Below are positions 37,635 to 46,404 of a DNA stretch of 64,000 bases, one piece after another. The stretch lies in NCBI GenBank assembly GCA_963742405.1, contig CAVUMB010000004.1:124001-188000 (forward strand), written 5' to 3'. Each line of letters opens with the position of its first letter. Positions within the stretch are counted from its first letter, which is position 1. The notes beneath the pieces are model-generated. The model saw nothing but the letters and a program-made list of their open reading frames with translations, made no database searches and was not told where the DNA came from. Source of the stretch: JAGVSR01 sp963742405. GTDB taxonomy: Bacteria > Pseudomonadota > Alphaproteobacteria > Rhizobiales > Hyphomicrobiaceae. A program made the position numbers and the translations under genes.

Positions 37635-38359
37635 TTTGCGTCGGCTGCGAGGGGAGCAATGTTGCCCTGCGGTTTGGCGGCGGCCTTTGCCGCGGACTTA
37701 TCCGCCGTTTTCTTGGTGGGCGGCTCATCCTTCATACGGCCGTCGGCGAAATAGCGTTCGGCGCACTTCTTGTGCAGGAACTTGTTGACCGACTTCACCA
37801 TGCCGCGGTGGAAGAGGCCAAGTTTGTCTTCTAATTCGGCCGCCATACTGACGGTCGCCTTGACGCCGGTGGGTCCGTTGATGTCGTTCAAATTGATCCA
37901 GATTTTGTCGGCGTTGCCATTTTTGAAGATGAGCTTCGGCGCAACCTTCATGACCACTGGTTTTGCAACACCGTCCTGCTCCACGACACACTGAACCTCG
38001 TGCTCGGGTATTTGGACGACGTTCTTGCCGGGGGACAGAGCGGTGAGGACGGCCGTGCGGCTCAGTTTGAGATCGACGGAGCAGCGCGCGTCGCCAAACC
38101 CCCAGGATATCGACGAGGATTCGCCGGACTTGAGAGTATCCCGGTCCCAGGTTTTGGCGATGTCACAGGCGAGGTCGGGACCGGTGGGGAGTTTGCCGAG
38201 GACCATGGTGCAGAGCTTGCGCTCGCAAGATTTCACGGCTTTCTCTTCGCCCGGGTCGGGTTCGAGCGCCCGGACAGGTGTCGCGACCAGCGCCAGGACG
38301 AGGCCAGTGGCCATGACGAACCCAGTGGCGGCCGCATGCGGCGAACGGCAATGCTGCAT
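37631..38359 (-). CDS. Secreted protein of unknown function, copy 2
   Basis: 242 residues from ATG 38359 (MQHCRSPHAAATGF), followed by a signal-peptide core (VMATGLVLALVATPVRA). The mature protein is Cys-rich (CERKLC, LACDIAKTW, RCSVDLKLSR, QCVVEQDG) and contains IFKNGNADKIWINLND, similar in position and pattern to the downstream gene. The C-terminal tail is Lys/Ala rich and probably disordered. It is translationally coupled to copy 1. Family not recognised, but a periplasmic place is clear. Confidence 0.65.
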   Translation of the reverse strand: MQHCRSPHAAATGFVMATGLVLALVATPVRALEPDPGEEKAVKSCERKLCTMVLGKLPTGPDLACDIAKTWDRDTLKSGESSSISWGFGDARCSVDLKLSRTAVLTALSPGKNVVQIPEHEVQCVVEQDGVAKPVVMKVAPKLIFKNGNADKIWINLNDINGPTGVKATVSMAAELEDKLGLFHRGMVKSVNKFLHKKCAERYFADGRMKDEPPTKKTADKSAAKAAAKPQGNIAPLAADAK

Positions 38360-38634
38360 TGCGGGATATCCTCCGGCCGTTATGCGATGAGACTGCCGTG
38401 GCAGCCTATTGAGCCAGCAATGAGGCTGGGCTGCCGTACGATCCGGCTGCCGTGTAGGGCGGGCTGCGGTCAAGGGCTTGCGGTGCAGGGGGCAGGCCCC
38501 GCTTCCCATTTACGAGTTCGCCAAAATGCGGCCCGCTTGCGACGTTCGGGGGGCTAGGCTAGGTAACAACAGGGGTTTATGAGCCCCGTACGGCCCGGAG
38601 CGCCGTAGATCATTCGAGGGAGGGCAAGACCGAA

Positions 38635-38778
38635 ATGAGCGTCGATACGTCGAAAGGCCATCCGGCCATGGATTACGATCAGCACAAAGCCACGTATAAC
38701 GCTTTCATTCGTTTCTCGAAAATCGCGATCGTCCTGCTCGTGGTGTTGCTGGCGGGTATGTATCATTTTCTTGTCTAA
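38635..38778 (+). CDS. aa3-type cytochrome c oxidase subunit IV
   Basis: A 47-residue single-helix membrane protein from ATG 38635, with a hydrophilic N-terminus MDYDQHKATYNAFIRFSK and one helix (IAIVLLVVLLAGMYHFLV) reaching the C-terminus. This pattern is that of the small bacterial aa3 oxidase subunit IV (COX4_pro_2), which packs against the oxidase core. In alphaproteobacteria it regularly sits just before pntA, as here (about 130 bases upstream), away from the other cox genes. Confidence 0.85.
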   Translation: MSVDTSKGHPAMDYDQHKATYNAFIRFSKIAIVLLVVLLAGMYHFLV

Positions 38779-38910
38779 GCCTGTCGCTCGGCCCGCAACG
38801 GGCGGGACAGGGAGACTGCGGCGGTGCCCGGTGCGGCAACGCCACTCCACTTTCTGCGTCATTCTCAATCGGTGATGCGGCTGCAGCCGCGTTACGCATC
38901 GGATGTCTCC

Positions 38911-40047
38911 ATGATCACGATTGCAGTCACTTCGGAGGGGCCGGATGAACCGCGCGTCGCCGTTTCGCCGGAGACGGTGAAGAAGCTCGTTGCCCTTGGC
39001 GCTACCGTGAAGGTTCAATCCGGCGCAGGACTGCGCTCCCGGTTTTCCGACGACATGCTGAAGGCGCAGGGCGCCGAGATCGTCGAGGGCGCCGCTGCCG
39101 CGATCACGGGCGCGGATATACTTTTAAAAGTGCGCCGCCCGAGCCCGGAGGAAATCGCAGCTCTGAAACCAGGCGCGCTCGTGGCCGCCATGATCGAACC
39201 TTTCAACGACCGAGCTGCGCTCGACGCCGCAGCGGCACGCGGCGCGACGCTGTTCTCAATGGAATTCATGCCGCGCATCACGCGGGCGCAATCGATGGAT
39301 GTGCTGTCCTCGCAAGCGAATCTCGCCGGCTATAAGGCCGTGGTCGACGGTGCTTCGATGTTCGGTCAAGCGCTGCCGATGATGATGACTGCCGCCGGCA
39401 CGGTTCCAGCTGCCAAGATCTTCATCATGGGTGTCGGTGTCGCTGGCTTGCAGGCGATCGCGACGGCGCGACGCCTTGGCGGCATCGTTACGGCAACGGA
39501 TGTGCGGCCGGCCACGAAAGAACAGGTACAGTCGCTTGGCGCGAAGTTCGTCGCGGTCGAGGACGAGGAGTTCAAGCAGGCTCAGACGGCGGCCGGCTAT
39601 GCCAAGCCGATGTCGGCTGAGTATCAGGCGAAACAGGCCGAACTGGTTGCCAATCACATTAAGACGCAGGACATCGTCATCACGACGGCGTTGATCCCCG
39701 GACGCCCGGCGCCGCGACTTATTACGCGCGCCATGGTCGAAAGCATGAAACCGGGTGCCGTCATCGTCGATCTGGCCGCCGAACGGGGCGGCAATTGCGA
39801 GGTCACGGTTCCAGGCCAGACGGTGGACGTCGGTGGCGTCACCATTGCTGGACCGATCAATCTTGCCGGCACCGTTCCCGTCAACGCCTCAAGCCTTTAT
39901 GCCAAGAACCTGCTTTCCTTCCTCGAAGTGCTCATCGACAAAAAGGAAAAGATCCTGAAAATCGATTGGGACGACGAGATCGTGAAGGGCACGCTCGTTG
40001 CCAAGGACGGCAAGATCGTCCACCCGAACCTGCAATCCGCCGCGTGA
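38911..40047 (+). CDS. pntA: NAD(P) transhydrogenase subunit alpha part 1
   Basis: 378 residues from ATG 38911 (MITIAVTSEGPDEPRVAV). Soluble NAD(H)-binding domain I of the proton-translocating transhydrogenase. Motifs: RVAVSPETVKKL at the start, KVRRPSPEEIAAL, FMPRITRAQSMDVLSSQAN and the Rossmann site IMGVGVAGLQAIATARRLG. In alphaproteobacteria the alpha subunit is split, with the membrane part encoded separately by the next gene, 11 bases downstream. The complex makes NADPH from NADH using proton-motive force. Confidence 0.95.
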   Translation: MITIAVTSEGPDEPRVAVSPETVKKLVALGATVKVQSGAGLRSRFSDDMLKAQGAEIVEGAAAAITGADILLKVRRPSPEEIAALKPGALVAAMIEPFNDRAALDAAAARGATLFSMEFMPRITRAQSMDVLSSQANLAGYKAVVDGASMFGQALPMMMTAAGTVPAAKIFIMGVGVAGLQAIATARRLGGIVTATDVRPATKEQVQSLGAKFVAVEDEEFKQAQTAAGYAKPMSAEYQAKQAELVANHIKTQDIVITTALIPGRPAPRLITRAMVESMKPGAVIVDLAAERGGNCEVTVPGQTVDVGGVTIAGPINLAGTVPVNASSLYAKNLLSFLEVLIDKKEKILKIDWDDEIVKGTLVAKDGKIVHPNLQSAA

Positions 40048-40058
40048 GGATCAAGCCG

Positions 40059-40457
40059 ATGACGCGCTTCAAGACCGCCGCTGTTGCCGTGGCCGCCACC
40101 GTCTGCTTTTCGCAGTCGGCGTTTGCCGCCGGCGTCGATCACGTCGACCCGTCGATCTACCGGCTCATGGTTTTCGCCATGGCCATCTTCGTTGGATATT
40201 ACGTGGTGTGGAGCGTCACTCCCGCACTGCATACGCCGCTGATGTCGGTGACCAATGCGATCTCGTCCGTGATCGTCGTCGGCGCTTTGCTGTCGGTCGG
40301 AGTACCGTTCTTCAAGGACGGGTCGATCCTGGCCAAGCTGTTCGGTTTCCTGGCTTTGGTAATGGCCTCGGTCAATATTTTCGGCGGCTTCCTTGTCACA
40401 CAGCGCATGCTTGCAATGTACAAGAAGAAAGAACCCAAAAAGGACGCAGCCAAGTAG
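40059..40457 (+). CDS. pntAb: NAD(P) transhydrogenase subunit alpha part 2
   Basis: 132 residues from ATG 40059 (MTRFKTAAVAV). Membrane part of the split alpha subunit: after an N-terminal hydrophobic segment (a signal-like or first helix) come helices around YRLMVFAMAIFVGYYVVWSV, TPLMSVTNAISSVIVVGALL and FGFLALVMASVNIFGGFLVTQ, ending in a Lys-rich tail. The LHTPLMSVTNAISSVI loop is characteristic of PntA/PntAb. Middle gene of pntA-pntAb-pntB. Confidence 0.93.
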   Translation: MTRFKTAAVAVAATVCFSQSAFAAGVDHVDPSIYRLMVFAMAIFVGYYVVWSVTPALHTPLMSVTNAISSVIVVGALLSVGVPFFKDGSILAKLFGFLALVMASVNIFGGFLVTQRMLAMYKKKEPKKDAAK

Positions 40458-40560
40458 GCGTCCGTTTCGACAACGATTGTACCCCCTGAAACTTCCCGCG
40501 AGCGGCTGAACTGAAACGCCCCGGCGCGTCTGGACCGAAAGAGTTGAGGACTGCCCCATC

Positions 40561-41985
40561 ATGAGCCCCAACGTCGCCGCCCTTCTCTATCTCGTCTCCG
40601 GCATCCTGTTCATTCTCGCGTTGCGCGGTCTTTCGCATCCCGAGACGTCGCGGCAGGGAAATACGTTCGGTATGGTTGGCATGACCATCGCCATCCTAAC
40701 GACGTTTGGCCTGCTCGGCGAACCGGACAGTATTCTCACCTGGCTCCTGATCCTCGCCGGTCTTGGCATCGGTGGCTTCCTCGGCGCGAAGCTTGCGCGG
40801 GAAATTCCGATGACGCAGATGCCGGAACTGGTCGCCGCTTTTCATTCTCTTGTGGGTCTTGCGGCCGTATTCGTCGCAGCCGGTGCGCTTTACGCGCCGG
40901 AGGCGTTCGGCATCCTCGCCGATCCCGCCAACGCGGCGGCCGGCATTCTCGGAGCAAGCCTGTTCGAAATGGCGCTGGGAGTCGCCATCGGCGCCATCAC
41001 CTTTACGGGTTCGGTCATCGCGTTTGCCAAGCTGTCCGGCAAAATGTCAGGCGCGCCGATTTTGCTGCCGATGCGGCACGTCATTAACGCGGCGCTGTTC
41101 CTGCTGTTGTTGTTCCTGATCTACTCGTTCATCTCGTCGGGCGGATCGGCTTGGCAGTTCTGGGCGATCACGATCGTAGCGCTCGTTTTCGGCGTACTTA
41201 TCATCATTCCGATCGGTGGCGCCGATATGCCCGTCGTCGTGTCGATGCTGAACTCGTATTCGGGCTGGGCTGCCGCCGGCATCGGCTTCACGCTCGGCAA
41301 CGTCGCGCTGATCATTACCGGCGCGCTGGTCGGTTCTTCCGGTGCGATCCTTTCCTATATCATGTGTAAGGGCATGAACCGCTCGTTCGTCTCGGTGATC
41401 GCCGGCGGGTTTGGCGGCGAGACGGCGGCGGCAGGCGGCGCAAAAGGCGAACAGAAGCCGGTCAAGCTCGGTTCGGCGGAAGATGCCGCGTACGTGTTGA
41501 AGAACGCCTCGAAGGTCATCATCGTGCCGGGCTACGGCATGGCGGTCGCTCAGGCGCAGCATGCATTGCGGGAAATGGGCGACCAGCTGAAGAAGGCCGG
41601 AGTGGAAGTGAAATACGCGATCCATCCGGTTGCCGGTCGCATGCCGGGCCACATGAATGTGCTGCTTGCGGAAGCGAACGTTCCGTATGATGAGGTGTTC
41701 GAATTGGAAGATATCAATTCCGAGTTCGCGCAAGCCGATGCGGTCTATGTCATCGGCGCCAACGACGTCGTCAACCCGGCGGCCGAAGACGACAAGACGT
41801 CGCCGATCTACGGCATGCCGGTGCTGCAGGTGTGGAAGGCATCGACCGTGTTCTTCAACAAGCGCTCGCTGGCATCGGGCTATGCCGGCATCGACAATCC
41901 GGTCTTCTATCGCGACAATACCGTCATGGTTCTGGGTGACGCGAAAAAGATGACGGAAGAGATCGCAAAGTCTCTCGCGCATTAG
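40561..41985 (+). CDS. pntB: NAD(P) transhydrogenase subunit beta
   Basis: 474 residues. N-terminal two thirds form the membrane channel (about nine helices; MTQMPELVAAFHSLVGLAA, NSYSGWAAAGIGF), and the C-terminal domain III binds NADP(H) (IIVPGYGMAVAQAQHAL, HPVAGRMPGHMNVLLAEANV, YVIGANDVVNPAA). With PntA and PntAb it completes the proton-pumping transhydrogenase of the inner membrane. About 100 bases separate it from pntAb. Confidence 0.96.
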   Translation: MSPNVAALLYLVSGILFILALRGLSHPETSRQGNTFGMVGMTIAILTTFGLLGEPDSILTWLLILAGLGIGGFLGAKLAREIPMTQMPELVAAFHSLVGLAAVFVAAGALYAPEAFGILADPANAAAGILGASLFEMALGVAIGAITFTGSVIAFAKLSGKMSGAPILLPMRHVINAALFLLLLFLIYSFISSGGSAWQFWAITIVALVFGVLIIIPIGGADMPVVVSMLNSYSGWAAAGIGFTLGNVALIITGALVGSSGAILSYIMCKGMNRSFVSVIAGGFGGETAAAGGAKGEQKPVKLGSAEDAAYVLKNASKVIIVPGYGMAVAQAQHALREMGDQLKKAGVEVKYAIHPVAGRMPGHMNVLLAEANVPYDEVFELEDINSEFAQADAVYVIGANDVVNPAAEDDKTSPIYGMPVLQVWKASTVFFNKRSLASGYAGIDNPVFYRDNTVMVLGDAKKMTEEIAKSLAH

Positions 41986-42369
41986 CGTTAAGCTTGCTGC
42001 GGTTTGCGATAGAGACCGATACCATCGTGAGTGCTGCTGAATTGCCGATCGGCGTTCACCACGCAGGAGTTCGCGGCCTGACATTTGGTTTCGGCATATG
42101 AACTCGTCAGGTCGCCTCGGGCTCTGTGCGGGTGTGGCGGTCTTGCCGTCCCGCGGGTGGCTGGGCTCGGAGATGCGCCAGATGGCTGAATTCGACGGAA
42201 CCGCGCGGGGGTTCGCGTATTGATCTTAAGAAGCGTTGTCGCGGGCAACTTTTGATCGGACCTTTGGCCTGACATAAAATTTGATCCACGCAGCATAGAA
42301 TCCGCGTTAGCCTGATAATCGCTTCGTTCCAAACTTGGGGGGGCGGTGCTCGAGACGAGGGAGATGCGC
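41986..42369. other. Intergenic region after pntB
   Basis: About 380 bases without a credible gene. The first part shows no clear terminator hairpin. The last 120 bases carry a good promoter candidate (42252-42280) for the next gene. No repeat or RNA gene seen. Confidence 0.45.
42252..42280 (+). promoter_or_regulatory. Sigma70-like promoter candidate
   Basis: TTGATC (42252-42257), exactly 17 bases, then TAAAAT (42275-42280). Both boxes are close to the -35/-10 consensus. It would give a 5' UTR of roughly 80 bases ahead of the HExxH protein gene at 42370. Confidence 0.45.
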
Positions 42370-42957
42370 ATGACGCGGACCTTGCGGCGGGTCCTCTTAT
42401 CGCTAACGGCTTTGGCGGCATTCAGCTTGTCGGCCGCCGTTCAGGCAGGCTCGACCCAGGGGCTGCAGGTTCACATCACGGTGGGCGGACAAGACTTGGC
42501 CTGCCGAGATTTTCGCGGCCAAACCGTTCGGTCAATCCACTTGGATGATCTGGGTGACGTGGCAAGCGCGCGGATCGTTAACCGGATGCCGATCATCACT
42601 TTAAACAAGCGTCGGCTTGATACATTGCCGGACAAGATGCAGGTTTTCTTTTTCAACCACGAGTGCGCGCATCATCTGCTGGGTCACATGTTCTATCCCA
42701 CCCAGTCGAGCGAGAACGAAGCGGATTGCTTTGCAATCAAACAGGGCCGCCGTGAAAGAACTTTGGGTCGTGACGATGTGCTTGCGTTCGCTCCGTATCT
42801 GGCGGTGAGCCGTGGGTCCGCCTTTGGCCATTTGCCGGGACCGCTGCGCGCACAGAGGTTGCTGGCGTGTTTCGATGATCCATCCGAGGAAAATATTTCC
42901 GATCCAATGGGCTTTACGCCGCCAGCACCCCCGGTGTTGGCAGAAGGGCTGCGCTGA
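42370..42957 (+). CDS. Secreted HExxH-motif protein, putative metallopeptidase
   Basis: 195 residues from ATG 42370, which has AGGGAG at ideal spacing; an ATG at 42364 is too close to that site. A signal peptide (VLLSLTALAAFSLSAAVQA) precedes the mature protein. Near the middle lies HECAHHLLGH followed 16 or so residues later by ENEADCFAI, the pattern of a gluzincin-type zinc peptidase (HExxH plus a Glu from ExxAD). No known family fits the rest. A role in envelope proteolysis is inference. Confidence 0.65.
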   Translation: MTRTLRRVLLSLTALAAFSLSAAVQAGSTQGLQVHITVGGQDLACRDFRGQTVRSIHLDDLGDVASARIVNRMPIITLNKRRLDTLPDKMQVFFFNHECAHHLLGHMFYPTQSSENEADCFAIKQGRRERTLGRDDVLAFAPYLAVSRGSAFGHLPGPLRAQRLLACFDDPSEENISDPMGFTPPAPPVLAEGLR

Positions 42958-43033
42958 GTTCGCAGAGCAGCAACCCTTTTTATCACACGCTCCTATAGCC
43001 TGATTTGACGGGCTGGCCTCACCCCGTCAATGT

Positions 43034-43771
43034 GTGTGTGACGGCCACCTATTGTCTCGGGTTGGCCGTCAATTCTCGTCGGCCAGGGGGCGGATCTTGT
43101 CGACACGACCGGCCTTTCCTCGACGTTTGCCGTGGGTCGCAGTCCCGGCTTTTATTGCGGTGCTCGTTTTCGCACCTGGGTTTTATCTGGGCCAGCGATG
43201 GTTTGCCGGGACACTCAATCTTGAAATCTTTGCCGTCGAAGGCGGGCCGATCGAAATTCTGCATGTCCTGCTGACAGCCATCGCGGCGGTGTTGTTTTAT
43301 CTTTCTTGGCGCAATGGGCAGGGGCCGGTGCGCGTTGTTGGCGGAGCATTGGCGATGCTTGCGGCGGCGGCGGTTGTGCGCGAAACCGATGTGAAAATGG
43401 TCAGCCAATTTCTGGGCTGGGACTGGCTGTATTTCCTCGCGGACCATGGCTTGCAGGAGGCCGCGCTTATCGCAATGACGTTACCCATTGCGTTTTATCT
43501 CTATTTTCAGCGCTCTGAGTTTGGCGGCGTGGTCTGTCTGGGTTTGCGCTGGCAGGCATGGCCGCTCTACCTGTCGGGAGTTTTGGTGCTGGCGTGCATC
43601 TATCTCGACGAGCGCGTCGTTCATGGAATGCAGATGCGTTTCTGGGAAGAACTGATCGAGACTTATAGCTATGTGTTCATGGTTATGGCGGCGTGGCGTC
43701 ATTGGCAACTCGTCGGAGATCCCGTGTGGGATCATAATGGAGCCCCCGCCTTGGCGCGCGGTTCGCCGTGA
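43034..43771 (+). CDS. Integral membrane protein of unknown function
   Basis: 245 residues from GTG 43034, or 224 residues from TTG 43097, which has a better purine-rich site just upstream. Six or so membrane helices, starting with VAVPAFIAVLVFAPGFYLG and ending with ETYSYVFMVMAAWRHW. Charged motifs between helices include WRNGQGPVRVV and RETDVKMVSQFLGWDW. I do not recognise the family. It precedes an alpha/beta hydrolase gene by 21 bases on the same strand, so they are probably cotranscribed. Confidence 0.65.
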   Translation: MCDGHLLSRVGRQFSSARGRILSTRPAFPRRLPWVAVPAFIAVLVFAPGFYLGQRWFAGTLNLEIFAVEGGPIEILHVLLTAIAAVLFYLSWRNGQGPVRVVGGALAMLAAAAVVRETDVKMVSQFLGWDWLYFLADHGLQEAALIAMTLPIAFYLYFQRSEFGGVVCLGLRWQAWPLYLSGVLVLACIYLDERVVHGMQMRFWEELIETYSYVFMVMAAWRHWQLVGDPVWDHNGAPALARGSP

Positions 43772-43792
43772 GCGGGTTGGGCTGAACCGCAC

Positions 43793-44635
43793 ATGATCGT
43801 CGCTCTCAAGGTACTGGTTGGTCTGGCCGTTCTGGTCGTGCTCGGCGTCGTCGGGACGCGGGTGCTGCAACAGCGGCTGCTGTACATGCCCGACACGCAG
43901 CGGACGCTGCCCATTGAGGCCGGCCTCCCCGACGTCGTTGAACACGCACTCACGATGGTGGATGGCGAGAAGATCGTCACGTGGTGGGGCAAAGCGCAGC
44001 CGGGATTTCCGACCCTTCTCTATGTGCATGGAAACGGCGGATCACTCGTCACTCGCTCGGAACGGATCCGGAAATACATGGCGAACGGGTACGGCATCGT
44101 CATGATGACGTATCGCGGGTTTGGCGGCAGTACCGGGCGGCCAACGGAGACAGCCAATGTCTCGGATGCGAAGGAAGTTTACGAAGCTGTGCGGGTAAGC
44201 GGCATATCTGCGCGCGATATCGTGATTTACGGCGAGTTGCTGGGGACTGGCGTGGCGGTCCAGGTGGCGGCGGAGAAAGAGGCCGGCGGCGTTATCCTCG
44301 ATGCCCCCTACACCTCGATTGTGGACCTGGCAACGCTGCATTATCCGTATCTTCCGGCGCGTTGGCTGATGACTGATCGTTACGAGACTTTACGATATGC
44401 GGCTCGTGTGAAAGCGCCCGTACTCATCGTACACGGTGAAGCCGACGACATCATTCCCGTTGCCATGAGCCGGCGGTTGGCTGCCGCGCTCACGGGGCCC
44501 GTCGAAGTCGCGACGTTCGCGGGCGCTGGACATTCCGACCACTATCTCTTCGGATCGTATGAAACGATCTATGCATGGCTGCAGGCTCACTGGCCGAACG
44601 CCTCGATTGGACATGTGCGTCCAGCCTCGCGATAA
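43793..44635 (+). CDS. Membrane-anchored alpha/beta hydrolase lacking the nucleophile serine
   Basis: 280 residues with an N-terminal membrane anchor (VALKVLVGLAVLVVLGVVG) and a BEM46-like alpha/beta hydrolase domain: LLYVHGNGGS (oxyanion region), YRGFGGSTGRP, the nucleophile elbow, HGEADDIIPV (acid) and GAGHSDHY (His). The elbow normally reads GESLG; here it is GELLG, with Leu149 encoded by TTG where Ser would be TCG. This single C-to-T difference would abolish hydrolysis. It is either a real loss (a non-catalytic protein) or an error in the sequence. A strong bidirectional terminator follows. Confidence 0.8.
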   Translation: MIVALKVLVGLAVLVVLGVVGTRVLQQRLLYMPDTQRTLPIEAGLPDVVEHALTMVDGEKIVTWWGKAQPGFPTLLYVHGNGGSLVTRSERIRKYMANGYGIVMMTYRGFGGSTGRPTETANVSDAKEVYEAVRVSGISARDIVIYGELLGTGVAVQVAAEKEAGGVILDAPYTSIVDLATLHYPYLPARWLMTDRYETLRYAARVKAPVLIVHGEADDIIPVAMSRRLAAALTGPVEVATFAGAGHSDHYLFGSYETIYAWLQAHWPNASIGHVRPASR

Positions 44636-44656
44636 CCAGTGCGGGCCTCAAACGAC

Positions 44657-44685
44657 AAAGGCCATGCGATCATCGCATGGCCTTT
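44657..44685. terminator. Bidirectional intrinsic terminator
   Basis: AAAGGCCATGCGAT and ATCGCATGGCCTTT form a perfect 14-pair inverted repeat around one base, with an A-run on one side and a T-run on the other for both strands. It sits between the convergent alpha/beta hydrolase gene and rpsU and can serve both. Confidence 0.88.
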
Positions 44686-44709
44686 GCAAATTCAAATCGT
44701 GCCGGTCGA

Positions 44710-45090
44710 TCAGGCGCCGAAGGACGAACCGCCGCCGCCGCCACCATAACCGCCGCCGCCGCCGAAGCCGCCACCGCCGCCGCCAAAGCCGCCTCCGCCG
44801 CCACCACCGAAACCGCCACCCGACGAACGACCGCCGCCTGGACCCTTAGCGCCCGGACCACCGCGCGGAACGACGGGCTTGGAGGGCAACAGGCCTTCAC
44901 GCTGGAGCTTCTTGCGGGCAAGCTTGCGGGCGCGACGGACGGCCTCCGCCTTCTCGCGGGCCTTCTTCTCGGAAGGTTTTTCGAAATAGTTCCGCAGCTT
45001 CATTTCGCGGAAAATCCCCTCGCGCTGCATCTTTTTCTTGAGCGCTTTGAGGGCTTGGTCGACATTGTTGTCGCGAACGAGAACTTGCAA
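44710..45090 (-). CDS. rpsU: 30S ribosomal protein S21 with a long glycine-rich tail
   Basis: Residues 1 to about 75 are a normal S21: MQVLVRDNNVDQALKALKKK, REMKLRNYFEKPSEKKARE and a basic helical end. It then extends by some 50 residues of Gly-rich low-complexity sequence (RSSGGGFGGG with repeated GGGGG and FGG/YGG units), for 126 residues in all. S21 sits near the anti-Shine-Dalgarno region of 16S rRNA and helps translation initiation. The DNA of the tail is a run of GGC-like codons and is prone to length error or real length variation. A perfect bidirectional terminator lies downstream. Confidence 0.9.
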   Translation of the reverse strand: MQVLVRDNNVDQALKALKKKMQREGIFREMKLRNYFEKPSEKKAREKAEAVRRARKLARKKLQREGLLPSKPVVPRGGPGAKGPGGGRSSGGGFGGGGGGGFGGGGGGFGGGGGYGGGGGGSSFGA

Positions 45091-45306
45091 GAGATTGAAC
45101 CTCTGCTGGTATCAGGTTGATCTGTATAAGAAAAACGACATCCAACGCCGCGGACGGTAGGCCGCCCTGCAGCGCTGGGGGTGTTTCGTGAGGCGGCTTT
45201 TAACAAAGGATAGTTGAATTGTCTATGACCGCTCGGGAGATAATGGTGCCCGGATCGGGTCGGGCGACAGCGGGGTCAGTGCCGTCAACTGAACTGCGAC
45301 CCATGT

Positions 45307-46404
45307 TCAAGGCGCCTTTGTAAGCAAGCGGTTAACGTGCCCCATCTTGCGGCCTGGGCGGACTTCCGACTTGCCGTAGTGGTGGAAATGCGCGCCGGGT
45401 TCGGCCGCGATTTCTTCCCAGGTGAGGATTTCGTCGCCGATCAGGTTGATCATCTCTGTGCCTGCCGTTTTGAGGCGGGTCGAGCCGAGGGGCCACCCGG
45501 CGATCGCGCGAATGTGCTGTTCGAACTGGCAGGTCTCGGAGCCGTCCATGGTCCAATGACCGGAGTTGTGGACGCGCGGGGCCATCTCGTTGACGTAGAT
45601 GTGTTCGCGGCCGGCGATCGTGACGGCGAAGTATTCGATCGCAAAGACCCCGACGTAGTCGAGTGCGTTCGCCACCCGTCGCGCGATCTCAAGGGCTTCC
45701 GTCGCGGCCTCAGCTCCGATCCGCGCCGGCGCGATGGACCGATGCAACATGTGATTGCGGTGTTCGTTCTCGGTGACTTCATAAGCGCGGAACGTGCCGT
45801 CGAGCGCGCGGGCCGCGATGACGGAGACCTCGCGGTCGAAAGCTACGAAGCCCTCGAGGATTGAGGGTTGGTCACGCATGGCTGTCCAAGCGACATCGGC
45901 GTCAGCCGGCGTTTGGATCTTCGCTTGACCCTTGCCGTCGTAGCCGAAGCGGCGCGTCTTGAGGACAGCCGGTGTGCCAATCCCAGCAATCGCCGCGTCG
46001 AGGTCAACGCGGCTATCGACGGCGAGAAAAGGCGCGGTTTCCGCACCCAGTTCGCGCGCCAGCGTCTTTTCGTTGATCCGGTCTTGGGCGCAGGCCAGCG
46101 CCTTTGCTCCTGGACGTACCGGTACGAGACGGTCGAGGAATTCAACGGTGGCGACGGGAATGTTCTCGAATTCGTAGGTTGCAACCGAGATCGTCTTGGC
46201 AAACGCCGCAAGGGCGCTTGCATCACCATAGGGTGCTACGGTGCAAGTATCGGTGACATCGAAGGCCGGACCCGGAACGTCGGAATAGATGTGGCACTTG
46301 AAGCCCAGACGTGCGGCAGCGAGCGCCAGCATTCGGCCGAGCTGGCCGGAACCTAGGATGCCAATTGTGGAGCCGGGTGGGAGCGCGGTCATGGCGGCGC
46401 TCAC
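45307..46404 (-). CDS. purK: N5-carboxyaminoimidazole ribonucleotide synthase
   Basis: 365 residues. ATP-grasp enzyme that carboxylates AIR with bicarbonate in purine synthesis. N-terminus GSTIGILGSGQLGRMLALAA; KTRRFGYDGKGQAKI and EGFVAFDREVSVIAARA are the ATP-grasp core; NEMAPRVHNSGHWTMDGS marks the C-terminal active site. The GTG at 46404 overlaps the purE stop (GTGA), and an ATG at 46392 is an alternative start. Second gene of a purEK operon. Confidence 0.95.
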   Translation of the reverse strand: MSAAMTALPPGSTIGILGSGQLGRMLALAAARLGFKCHIYSDVPGPAFDVTDTCTVAPYGDASALAAFAKTISVATYEFENIPVATVEFLDRLVPVRPGAKALACAQDRINEKTLARELGAETAPFLAVDSRVDLDAAIAGIGTPAVLKTRRFGYDGKGQAKIQTPADADVAWTAMRDQPSILEGFVAFDREVSVIAARALDGTFRAYEVTENEHRNHMLHRSIAPARIGAEAATEALEIARRVANALDYVGVFAIEYFAVTIAGREHIYVNEMAPRVHNSGHWTMDGSETCQFEQHIRAIAGWPLGSTRLKTAGTEMINLIGDEILTWEEIAAEPGAHFHHYGKSEVRPGRKMGHVNRLLTKAP

